A DNA stretch of 35,000 nt from Bolinopsis microptera (taxonomy: Eukaryota > Ctenophora > Tentaculata > Lobata > Bolinopsidae): contig NC_087072.1 in assembly GCF_026151205.1 (NCBI RefSeq), forward strand, positions 15,788,169 to 15,823,168. Reading direction: 5' to 3'. Every line of letters begins with the position of its first letter. Position 1 is the first letter of the stretch. Shown here one piece after another: positions 22,174 to 31,178 of the stretch. Under the pieces are notes generated by a model. It did no database searches and was not told the origin of the DNA. It saw only the letters and a program-made list of their open reading frames with translations. The translations under genes and the position numbers were made by a program.

Positions 22174-22229
22174 TGACCCCCCCCCCCCCCATAATTGATC
22201 TTTCTCTTTAAAAAGTAGGGAAACTGGTA

Positions 22230-25200
22230 ATGTTAACAGCAGAAACAACCCCTGAAATGGATACTTCTGAGAAAGCTCAAATGGAATCTCCTCAAACTCC
22301 TCAAACTGAAACGGACAATCCTAAAGAAGCTAATCCCACCAAAAAACCTGTTGTCATAATAACTCTTGGAATGGCTGGATCTGGGAAAACTTGTTTTATG
22401 CAGCGTATTAATGCTTGGCTTCATGCTAAAAACAAGTGCCCATATGTCATGAATTTAGATCCAGCAGTTTTTGAACTCCCTTATCCGGCTAATATTGACA
22501 TAAGAGACAGTGTTAAATACAAAGAAGTTATGAAGCAATATCAGCTTGGTCCCAATGGTGGAATTATCACATGTTTAAACTTGTTTGCCACAAAATTTGA
22601 CCAGGTGAGTCAATTAGTGATGTGGTCACGTATTCTTTCTCATTTTAGCTTGATTTCTGAGAGAAAGTCAAACAGATGCATGTTGAATCACAGCTGAAGA
22701 TAAGTTACATTTCGACACATCTGCAACAATTTGTATTATATTTTCAGTGGTTTTTGTGATTTGGATCAATCACATCCTTACATCAAGGTCAAAAGGAAAT
22801 CGCGGCACGTGCAGAATCGCGATTTTTCCTATTCTCCGCGACAAATTTGTTAAGTGAGATTTGGAACAATGAGAACATTGATCAATTGTTAAGACAATTA
22901 ATCTATATTATAACTTTATAACATACCTTTGTGAACACAATATTGACAAAAACTCATGAGGGTAAAGGAAATATTTCTACGAACATAGTGATAGTGAAAA
23001 ACTTATACAAAGGATGCCATGCTGGCAACATGCCGCAACCTCTAAGTATCCACCTCTAAGTCGTACACACAGACCAACTAGCAAGTCATTACCCTACAAA
23101 CCAGTCTACCCCTGATTCATAATTCTATTCGTGCAAATACATTATATTTCACTGTGATTTTCGAGATTTTCGCCACGATTTTGCCTAGTTTGGCTTGTCG
23201 CAGCGCCGCAATTTTTAGCCTAAATAAAGAAATAATCGCGATTTTCTTTTGTCCTTGCCTTACATGTGTTAAAATCGGACTTTTTTCAGGTATTGGATAT
23301 CTTAGAGAAGAAGAAAGACTTAGATTTTGTTTTGATAGACACCCCTGGTCAGATAGAAGTTTTTACTTGGAGTGCCAGCGGAACAATTATATCTGATGCT
23401 ATAGCAAGAAGCTATCCAACAGTAATCGCTTTTATTATGGATACTGTAAGGTTTGGCATTATCTTCCTACACCCATTCTTATCCACTTTGAATGATATCC
23501 ATTTTAATCCTGGCTTCTTAAAAGTATCAGTTTTAGTGTTTAGCTCACTACAATAAATAGAAATATAACATTCAAAACAAAGTTCAAATTTTCAGGTGTA
23601 CAAATCCAGTCACGTTTATGTCAAATATGATGTATGCCTGCAGCATAATGTACAAAACCAGGCTTCCCCTTATTGTGGTCATGAACAAGGTAAGGTTTAT
23701 GTAAAACTTTTCTTCTAATAATATTTTGTCCGTTTTTAATTAGATATAGCAATCTTCCTCTCGACTTGAAAACATAAAACGTCCTAATATGATGTTTTTC
23801 TTCTGCACTGAGGTCATGGTAATCTCACGTTACTGTAGGCTGATTTGATTATCGTGAGTTATCTTATTATAAAATAGAAACACGTACAATTCCACAGACA
23901 GATATTGTTGATAACAAGTTTGCTGTGGACTGGATGAACGATTTTGAGACTTTTCAAGAGGCGTTAGACGCACAGCCAAGTTATTCTAGTAACCTTTCCC
24001 GCTCTATGAGCTTAGTTCTGGATGAATTTTACCAGGTAGGGTTATTATCATGTCTTAAATTTTGTAATTTTTTGATTTCTGTGAGTTTTATTAAGCTTCG
24101 TGAGCCAGCAACTTAACAGTGTTTAACGCAGCTTAATACAATTAGAATGGCTAATAATGGCTTAATTTGTGAATAATATTTTAATTACTACCATTTACAA
24201 GTTATAAAAATAGTAAAATTACACACAGGATTTGAGAACAGTAGGAATATCAGCAGTGACTGGACAAGGTTGTGCTAACTTTTTCAAAGAAGTCAGCAGC
24301 GCTGCGACCGAGTACTATGAAGACTATGTTCCTCATCTTGAAGAATTAAGGAAGATTATCCAGAAGAGGAAAGAAGATGAGATGGAGGCCCAGTTGAAGA
24401 AACTTAAGGTGAGTAAAGCTAAATCTATGTTCCAATTAACCCTCGCATTTTATAACGCTTTACACAGGCAAAGTTTTTAATCTAAAGATCTAAGTAAAGT
24501 TAATTTAGTTAAACTTGCAGGTGGATCGAGGAGAGGAGATTAAATTGGAAGAGGACATGATGAACCCAGTTCAGACTACGAACCTACCCCCCTCTTTCTC
24601 TAATTACAACGATAGCGACGACAACAGCTCTGACGAAGAGGTCAGAATCTTTTAAACTTCATCTTATTGTGATCTTTATCATAGTTGTAGTTTTAACTGC
24701 TTGGAAACTTTTGAATTATTCTGTGTTCCATGTTTTGTAACAAGCGGCCCCCTCACCTCCTGCCCCCCCCCCCCCCCGACCCCAACCCCCCCCCCCCCCC
24801 CTCGCAGTACTGGGTACCAGCTGGCTATTTCTTTTTTCTTTGTAACAATGAATAGATCAGGGATCGTAGAGCACATTCGTGAAATGCCACTCCCAATATG
24901 AATTAAACTCGAGCCTGGTTGTGCTAGCACCCATGTAGATTGTAGTGGTATAGCTCTCATTTACACCACTGAACACTCCCTACAACTCCAAATTAATTAC
25001 TCTTGGAATTCTGTGGAAAATTCTATATTTATTACATATTTTCTCCAGAAGGCGAACGGTCGCGGTAGTTCCACATCATTTCATCATAACCTCAATTACA
25101 AGCAATTTGTAGTGTTCATATAATTCTTGACATTCTAAATGGGATGAAATGAGGAAATGGAAACAAAGTGTCCATTCTAACTTGAAACTGAGAGCCAGTT

Positions 25201-25408
25201 TAACTTTAAATGTTGTACTGATTAGAGGTTTAATTCCTATATTTGCCAAGCTTCTCTCGGATACAACCAGGTAACTACCCTACAGTACAATGACTTGCTA
25301 TTTATATTGTTTCAACATGATCTAAATGTCTTATCATTTCAGGTGCAGTACGAAGGAAGTTCTGCTGCTGAGGCTTCGTTTGAGAGATACCGGACAGGAA
25401 CGTCATGA
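22230..25408 (+). CDS. GPN1: GPN-loop GTPase 1 (GPN1/XAB1), 7 coding exons, complete
   Basis: GPN1 is a GTPase needed for assembly and nuclear import of RNA polymerase II, working with GPN3. Coding exons are 22230-22604, 23290-23450, 23596-23689, 23898-24035, 24229-24408, 24521-24640 and 25343-25408; all introns are GT..AG and the phases agree, giving 377 residues, close to the usual 370-380. Seen in the protein: P-loop GMAGSGKT (47-54), NLDPA (75-79), the family-defining GPN at 107-109, DTPGQIE (142-148), NKTD split across exons 3 and 4 (209-212), SAV (264-266), then a charged helical stretch and an acidic serine/aspartate-rich tail. The N-terminal 39 residues are a low-complexity leader rich in T, E and P. 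If intron 6 is retained, the protein ends five residues after exon 6 (VRIF). Only 39 bp separate the start codon from the upstream repeat element. Confidence 0.95.
24763..24801. repeat. Double poly-C tract in GPN1 intron 6
   Basis: Fifteen C, then gaccccaa, then about eighteen C. It lies deep in the intron, far from both splice sites. Confidence 0.9.
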
Positions 25409-26140
25409 CACGTGACCATCAGGAGTTTAATTTTTTTAAACGATTAATTTATTCAACGTGTTTTTAAGACCAGAACCTCTTTTAATTTTTACTCTTTTGT
25501 GAATTCGTAGCTTTTTTATGTTATCAAAATTCTTTGAAATTTGGATCTTTTGGCCTTTTTTCTTGCCATTTTCGTCATGAAAATTAACTTTTATTCCGCA
25601 AGATTCTTTCAGAGTTATTTAACTGCCGGCCGGGAATTTTATTTGTTAAGTTATTCATTGTGATGATTCAAATCATTTTAACCTTGTTTTCTTCATCTAC
25701 AATAATTAATGACAATACCATTCGTTTTCAAAATTATCACGATAAAATTGTCTGTTTTAAAAAGATTTTACTGTATCTCAACATCAATTACAAGGGTTAT
25801 TATAAATTATTTGCGCACGATGACATCTGGTGAACCGCATTTTGTTCAACCCGATATCCGGAATTGTGTTTCATCATTTTAACACATCATTATCCTTGTG
25901 TTATTTCATTTTATTTCAGCACTCTTTTAAAATTATTAGTTAGTTCTGAAGATTCGCAGCAGCTGTGATAATTCATAATTATCAGCACTTTTTAAAACTG
26001 TAATTGTTGTATAAACTTATGTGACAGATACTACTTGCTAGTACCTGTAGCTGGTTCGGCAGCACCCTTACGTTCATTGTAAAACTGAGGATTGCTTCCA
26101 TCTCATACGTGCAGCTAAAATCTAACTTGTATTATTAGAA
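25409..26140. other. GPN1 3' flank, AT-rich
   Basis: Presumably contains the GPN1 3' untranslated region. I see no exact AATAAA signal; variants such as gataaa near 25741 could serve. No other gene is visible. Confidence 0.4.
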
Positions 26141-26314
26141 GGTAGAGATAATGGGCCGTTAGGTATGGCCACCGGCCTTTATATGGCCACTGTATGGAGG
26201 TTGTATGGTCACCGTATAATGACCGGGTAGAGGCCATATAAAGGCTGTATTGTGGCCGTATGAAGGCTGTTTGGAGGCCACATGATGGCCATACCTAATT
26301 TTCCATTATCCACC
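26141..26314. mobile_element. Small MITE (about 170 bp) upstream of the C3orf38 homolog
   Basis: The ends pair as ataatgg...taggtatggcc and ggccataccta...ccattat, about 23 bp with a short mismatch block. The interior is made of many ggcc/ggccat words in both orientations, so the whole unit can fold back. No target duplication is certain. Confidence 0.7.
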
Positions 26315-26362
26315 TAAGGTATGTTTAACCTAACTAACATTATTGTAACCTACCTAGTACCT

Positions 26363-26405
26363 AACTTGAACCTAACTTGAACCTAACTTGAACCTAACTA
26401 ACCTA
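26363..26405. repeat. aacctaacttg tandem repeat before a splice acceptor
   Basis: Three to four copies of an 11-bp unit, ending about 15 bp before the putative acceptor ttccag (26413-26418). It could lie in the polypyrimidine/branch region of a 5'-UTR intron. Confidence 0.7.
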
Positions 26406-26450
26406 TGATCTGTTCCAGGTGTAGGGCAGGGATGGTCACTGTGGAGTGCA

Positions 26451-27404
26451 ATGCTAAGTGAAGTAGAAAAGAATGGTATCCGGAGTCTGTTAGATAGACT
26501 CACAAGGGAAGACCTCATATCTTTAACCGACACCGTCACCAACCGTGCAGTCACCGTCGAAACTTGTAAGGATGCGATCGAGGCTATCCTCAGTTTTACA
26601 ATGAACGTTAAGGTGCTGTTGCGCCGGAAAAAAGTGCGCCGCGAGCATGTATTTCAGTACCTGGCCGAGAATCAGGTGTTCGTCCCATCAACTGCTGATA
26701 AGCAGCAGCTGATAAAAAAGGTGATGGAATTGTGGGAGATCAAGGAGAAGGAGTTGAAGAACGGAGGGGTCGGAGCTGATTGTGATTACGGAGACCCCTC
26801 CGTCTCCAGCACCTCACAAACTCACGGGGTAACTCAGGAACCCGCCTCATCAACCACGTCTCCAGGCCACTCGCCCAAAACCAGTCCTGGGCTCTGTGGT
26901 GATGTGGAGAAAAAAGACAATGACGATTATGGTCAGAAGTATGCCGAGCAGTGGACACCTTGGTTTTATGATTTGTTACGGCAGTGCGGCACCAACATGA
27001 TCCACGACCCTCTCGCACCTCATGGTATGAGCGACTGGGGTGAGCATCATTTCTGGGCGGATGCCGTTCTGAAAATCGAGGTAACCGCCCGTAATCAGAC
27101 AACCGAGGAAAACTACAGCGGGGCCCTGAACGTATCAAGGAGACTTTACAGTCTGGTGGTTCGGGAGAGCATCTATCTGAACCCTAACCTGGACAGAAAC
27201 GGTATCAAGGGCCGGTTAGAACAGCACAGTGGCATGGTGCTTGTCACGGCTAGCGGCACTGTCCATCGACACTCTCACTTTGTGGGGATATTCAGTCAGG
27301 CATTTGGGCTACTCCGAGACCCTTCCGTCAACAATAACTACAGAATTAAGTTCACTAATTTGCAGCTACGCAGTACAGACTATATGCCTCCCTACCAAAC
27401 ATAG
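26451..27404 (+). CDS. C3orf38: C3orf38 homolog (DUF4518 family)
   Basis: A 317-residue uninterrupted frame. The N-terminal part (about 1-115) resembles human C3orf38: SLLDRLTREDLISLTDTVTN, the arginine-rich LLRRKKVRREHVFQYLA and a following WEIKEKELK helix. Residues about 116-160 are a serine/threonine/proline-rich linker. The C-terminal part (about 165-310) keeps the family landmarks WTPWFYDLLRQ, WGEHHFWADAVLKIEV, YLNPNLDRNGIKGRLE, SGTVHRHSHFVGIFSQAFGL and IKFTNLQLRS. The molecular function of this family is not established; I name it by homology only. The start is the first in-frame ATG after a probable acceptor at 26418, implying an upstream noncoding exon. The stop is followed by a small hairpin (tctctcc/ggagaga). 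The C-terminus is shorter than in vertebrates. Confidence 0.88.
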   Translation: MLSEVEKNGIRSLLDRLTREDLISLTDTVTNRAVTVETCKDAIEAILSFTMNVKVLLRRKKVRREHVFQYLAENQVFVPSTADKQQLIKKVMELWEIKEKELKNGGVGADCDYGDPSVSSTSQTHGVTQEPASSTTSPGHSPKTSPGLCGDVEKKDNDDYGQKYAEQWTPWFYDLLRQCGTNMIHDPLAPHGMSDWGEHHFWADAVLKIEVTARNQTTEENYSGALNVSRRLYSLVVRESIYLNPNLDRNGIKGRLEQHSGMVLVTASGTVHRHSHFVGIFSQAFGLLRDPSVNNNYRIKFTNLQLRSTDYMPPYQT

Positions 27405-29415
27405 TACCCACCATCGGAATAATGATTTATCTTTTAAACCTTCTCTCCTAGCGGGAGAGAGCACATGGCACTTGCGGCACTGAGTGCACAGGGAGAGAAT
27501 TAGCTCAATGTTGAGCCTCACCCCGTCACATCAAGTTTTTATATTTCTAACCGTTGATTCTTTTTTACACGAAAATTATTGTAATCCAATTTCGTTGGGT
27601 ATAATATTCTGATCGAATGTCTGGAGAGAGAGAAATTGGAGATATGTATCAAAACATTGGGCACACGATAATAATACCTCGATATAATGTTTGTTGTTAT
27701 GAAGAGTATCGGGAGATTGTTGTTGTTGTTTAAAATGTAACTTATTTAAGTGCTATTCGGAGCTAGAGGTTGAAGTATTAAAATCGTATCGGTTGTTGAC
27801 GCTGAAAGATTATATGATATAATTACCCATTTGATCGGTTTGATACCACTTTCTCACGCACATGAGGCAGCTCCTTTATATAACGGTTAATTTTGTGCAG
27901 TGTGTGAACTTCGGGGGTAAATGAAATCTGAATGTGTAATGAATATGTAAATGATCTTCTGAATATGTAATCGGTCGAACACCCCGTATAAATATATTAT
28001 AATTTAAAATGTTATATCAGTGCCGGTAATGGGTGACGGAGGAGAATATGAGAATTAGGAGGGTGGGATGAGAGGGGGTTGACAAACTAGACTTACAACG
28101 GTTCTTGCTAAACCTGGTAGACACTTCTGAATCTGAGTCTAGACTGGCAAATTATCTGGCGTATTGGTTAGGATAGCAAGAGAGGTATGTCAACTTGATA
28201 GAGCTGGTAGACCTGTACCCCTGTCCTTTATAATGTGAACATCAGTGCAGGCTATCTCTTATAAGTTTGCTTTGGACATTTTTTTAAATCTTAAATTTCG
28301 CATGCTTGCCTAATAAGCCGTAGGTATTTGCAGAAACTGCGCCTTATATGAGGCGAGGTGTTTTAATTTTCTAACTAGCAACTATTTACAATATGTGCAC
28401 AACTGCAACTGTAAAAAATATCACCCCAAAATTTGCAATTCAAAGGAGGCATTTTGTTTTAAGCAGTTTTATTGTCAGCACCACCTTCCACATAATATGA
28501 ATAACTCAAAAAATGTGTCTACTAACTACTTCCAAGTACTAATTTACATTGAAACTCCATTCCAAAGCCTTTTAGATGCACATGATATATCCCAACTGTA
28601 CTATATATGAAAATAAAACCTTTTAAAGATTTCTTGCCTGTTTTAAAAACGCTGAAAACTGAAAAGCAGAACTTACAAAACGTAATGTTGCAGTTTAAGT
28701 GATAGAATGTTTAAAGAACCTGTGCTCACCAGCAAGAGTTTAGTTATAGCAGTTATAGCAGTTACATAATTATGTTATTTTATGTTTTTACTGTGTGTGA
28801 GAGAATTATAGTGAAACTTGTGGTCATCTTCTTAAGGTAGCATATATGATATTATGTTGTGTTTAATGATTCAATGCTTAGCTTGAATATATATATACAA
28901 GGTGATATATAAATAACCGTTAATAAGTACAGTAAATAAGGTACTTGAAGATAAATCCAGCCTATCTTATTGTAACCGTATTATGTTTCAGTCACGTGTA
29001 ACTAATTAAATAGTCACATCTGTGCTCCGTTGTTGCATACAAATATCATATTGTTATGATTAAATTATATATTTCATATTGATTGAAGCATAATTATAAT
29101 TTTAGAAAAAAAAAATCACCGAGTTTTCCTCTCTCTTGAATCATGTCTTTTCAAACGTTTTCTCCAACAGAATTCCATTTACAATCGGATACATATCGCA
29201 GTAGTCTGAATAATGAGCCCATAATTAAAACAATTTAGCAGTGGTGAGAAAAGTAAAAGCTTGACAGCTCTCATTCCCAATCAAATGTTAATTATCAGGA
29301 CTGTCCTGAAGAGCCACAGTCTAGTCCTAATTTCTCTCGTCTAAATTCATAATAGAACTGATTAATGCTGTCTCTTTGCCGAGTCTCAATCTAAAATTGT
29401 GCCGTCTTTTAAAAT
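27405..29415. other. C3orf38 3' flank and intergenic region
   Basis: About 2 kb of AT-rich DNA without a supported gene. The first exact AATAAA is at 28612-28617, 1.2 kb past the stop codon, and may be the C3orf38 polyadenylation signal if its 3' UTR is long. The 71-codon frame at 28395-28610 has no domain signal. Confidence 0.4.
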
Positions 29416-29422
29416 GCACTGT

Positions 29423-29530
29423 CACGTGAATTCGTGAGAATTGCTGGTTCGTGACGTGTAGAGAAATAATCACGTGTCCCACACACTTGCGAAGTGGTCA
29501 CGTGACGTCATGAAACGGTCACGTGACGTG
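29423..29530 (+). promoter_or_regulatory. CACGTG E-box and CRE cluster, putative promoter
   Basis: Four CACGTG boxes (29423, 29471, 29499 and 29520), two of them as the full palindrome GTCACGTGAC, plus one TGACGTCA at 29503-29510 overlapping the third box. The cluster ends about 50 bp before the start codon of the cysteine-rich gene. CACGTG is bound by bHLH-zip factors (USF, MITF/TFE, MYC) and TGACGTCA by CREB/ATF factors. Which of these acts here is unknown. Confidence 0.65.
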
Positions 29531-29567
29531 ACCATGACCTCCTGATTGATGGTTGTTCCCCTCAGCA

Positions 29568-29588
29568 ATGTCAGCTGCCAATGTCTGA
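29568..29588 (+). other. Six-codon upstream ORF overlapping the start codon
   Basis: An ATG at 29568 opens a frame of six codons ending in TGA at 29586-29588, overlapping the main ATG at 29581 in another frame. If the transcript includes it, initiation at the main start would be reduced or depend on leaky scanning. Confidence 0.5.
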
Positions 29589-31123
29589 CGGGCTAGGAGC
29601 GGCGACTATTGCTGTTATCGTCTTATCAGCGTATATATTCATCATCTTCCTGATCCTTCTCATCAAACATCTGACTAGGGTAAATTAAAAGTTATATTTT
29701 GTCATTGTATTATATTTAAGATAACGATTTTAAATGTTATATTAAATGTTATATTAATCATATTGTCATTATCAAGATAACGGATTTAAAGTGACACCGT
29801 CATTAACTTGTCACAAGTAGTGACAAGTCAAAGAATAAATTGAAGGCTTAAGTACTTTGCTTACTCTATCAAAGCAACGCTTGAATCACTGAAGTAAATA
29901 ACTTTCTTCCTCAGCTAATCTAAATTGTCAAAGTGTTTAAATAAATGCCACAATTAATTCATAAAATATTTAAATACCTCTCTCTGTGTTTCAAAAATAT
30001 GTCAAAGTAAATTACACCCCAAAAGTTTGATCAAATTAAAGTAATGTTATAATTTCCTCAGAACGATTGCTGTGAAGGCGGTTGCTGTGCGACGACTTGT
30101 TGCGCCGGAGTTAACCCCCTAGATAGCTGTTTGGTGTGTTTAGCAGAGAGCTGCGACTGTAGGTGTCCTACTTCACAACAACTAGCTGATACTTTGTGTC
30201 CCACACAAGCCCAGGTAGGTCTACAATCAGTGTAGGATAATAGTATGATCAGTTTACAATCAGTGTAGAATAATAGTATGATCAGTCTACAATCAGTGTA
30301 GGATAATGTAGGATCAGTCTATAATTAATGTAGGGCAATAGTAGGATCAGTTTACAATCAGTGTAGAATAATAGTATGATCAGTCTACAATCAGTGTAGG
30401 ATAATGTAGGATCAGTCTATAATTAATGTAGGGCAATAGTAGGATCAGTGTAGGAGAAGCTGTTAAAAAGTAAAACATTTAAACGGGAGTGTTCTTTGGT
30501 TAATGAGGGTGTGTTGATCGTAAATGTAAAATATATTGGGGACTGTAACCCTGATAGCTGTAAGTTGTAGTTAGCTAGGTGGACAGTGCTGGCAATGTCA
30601 TTACTAACGTGTCACACATACGACAACATGCACATAAAATGTATCGTTTCTTAAGACTCGTCATCAGCCACACATTTCCAGTGTTATATATTTTAGCTCC
30701 CTCCCCCACCAACGGTAATGATACGACCCAGTAGAATACGTGTTATAGAACCATTATTGTAACCATTAGAGGTTTAAAACCAAACTACCACCCAGATTCC
30801 CAGAATCATCAGTTGAAAACCGAAACCAACAAGCAACTTTAACTTTCCAGTAAATCGCAGTTTTAATAGTTACCGCAATATGTGTACGTGGCAAGATTGG
30901 GGCAGTACAGTGAGAAATCTCGGTTAATCGGTTATGTGGGTTCGTGGTTACTCCGCCATTTTACGGTTACTAGTTAAAATTCAAATGTAACGAGTTTAAC
31001 TCTCCGTGTAACGAGTTACAATTTCAGTGTAACGAGTGTTGTTTGCATTGCCTCCCCGATACAGCTTGTCAAGGTGATATCACGTGCTGCTGCTTCGAGA
31101 TACGACTTGCTGGAGGACCTTAG
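29581..31123 (+). CDS. Cysteine-rich single-pass membrane protein, 3 exons, 115 aa
   Basis: Exons 29581-29679, 30062-30214 and 31028-31123, all phase 0 with GT..AG introns. The protein has a short N-terminus, one strong hydrophobic segment (about residues 7-29, AATIAVIVLSAYIFIIFL), a basic KHLTR stop-transfer-like end and then about 82 residues with 20 cysteines, arranged as CC pairs, CxxC, CDCRC and a CCC near the end. It has no cleavable signal peptide that I can see, so it is probably anchored with the cysteine-rich part on one side of the membrane; palmitoylation or metal binding are possible but unproven. I do not recognise the family. The coding model is supported by matching phase and continuous cysteine pattern across all three exons. 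Its stop lies 55 bp before the TMEM231 start. Confidence 0.75.
30220..30448. repeat. 33-bp minisatellite with 98-bp higher-order unit
   Basis: Seven units of 32-33 bp with the core acaatcagtgtagga...gatcag, located in intron 2 of the cysteine-rich gene just 5 bp after the exon. Units 2-4 are repeated as units 5-7, giving a 98-bp higher-order period. Confidence 0.9.
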
Positions 31124-31129
31124 TAACCA

Positions 31130-31143
31130 ATAACCATAGCAAC
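31130..31143 (+). promoter_or_regulatory. X-box (RFX binding site) upstream of TMEM231
   Basis: ataaccatagcaac matches the RFX consensus GTHNYYATRRNAAC at 13 of 14 positions (first base A instead of G). It lies 35 bp before the TMEM231 start codon, in the 55-bp gap after the preceding gene's stop. A CCAAT box overlaps its left edge (31127-31131). RFX factors with X-boxes close to the start are the standard control of ciliary genes in animals, so position and target agree. Confidence 0.7.
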
Positions 31144-31178
31144 AGACGCTAAAGAAACGCATCAGCTTAACAACCGAC

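Larger units (their letters stand above)
18301..22190. mobile_element. Composite inverted-repeat element with poly-G/poly-C ends
   Basis: The outer boundaries are a 16-base G run followed by tcaacctcatttt on the left and the complementary aaaatgaggttga plus 14 C on the right. ataatt occurs next to both ends (18294-18299 and 22191-22196) and may be a target duplication. Inside each boundary lies an identical 72-bp core (18320-18391 and 22102-22173) in the same orientation, not inverted. Further in, 19128-19561 is inverted relative to 20278-20604 plus 21957-22092. The right arm is interrupted by a LINE. The element ends 39 bp before the GPN1 start codon. No DNA transposase is present. Confidence 0.75.

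Noticed and set aside
26740-27138. 132-codon minus-strand frame inside the C3orf38 homolog
   Set aside because: It is the antisense shadow of a well-supported plus-strand coding exon.
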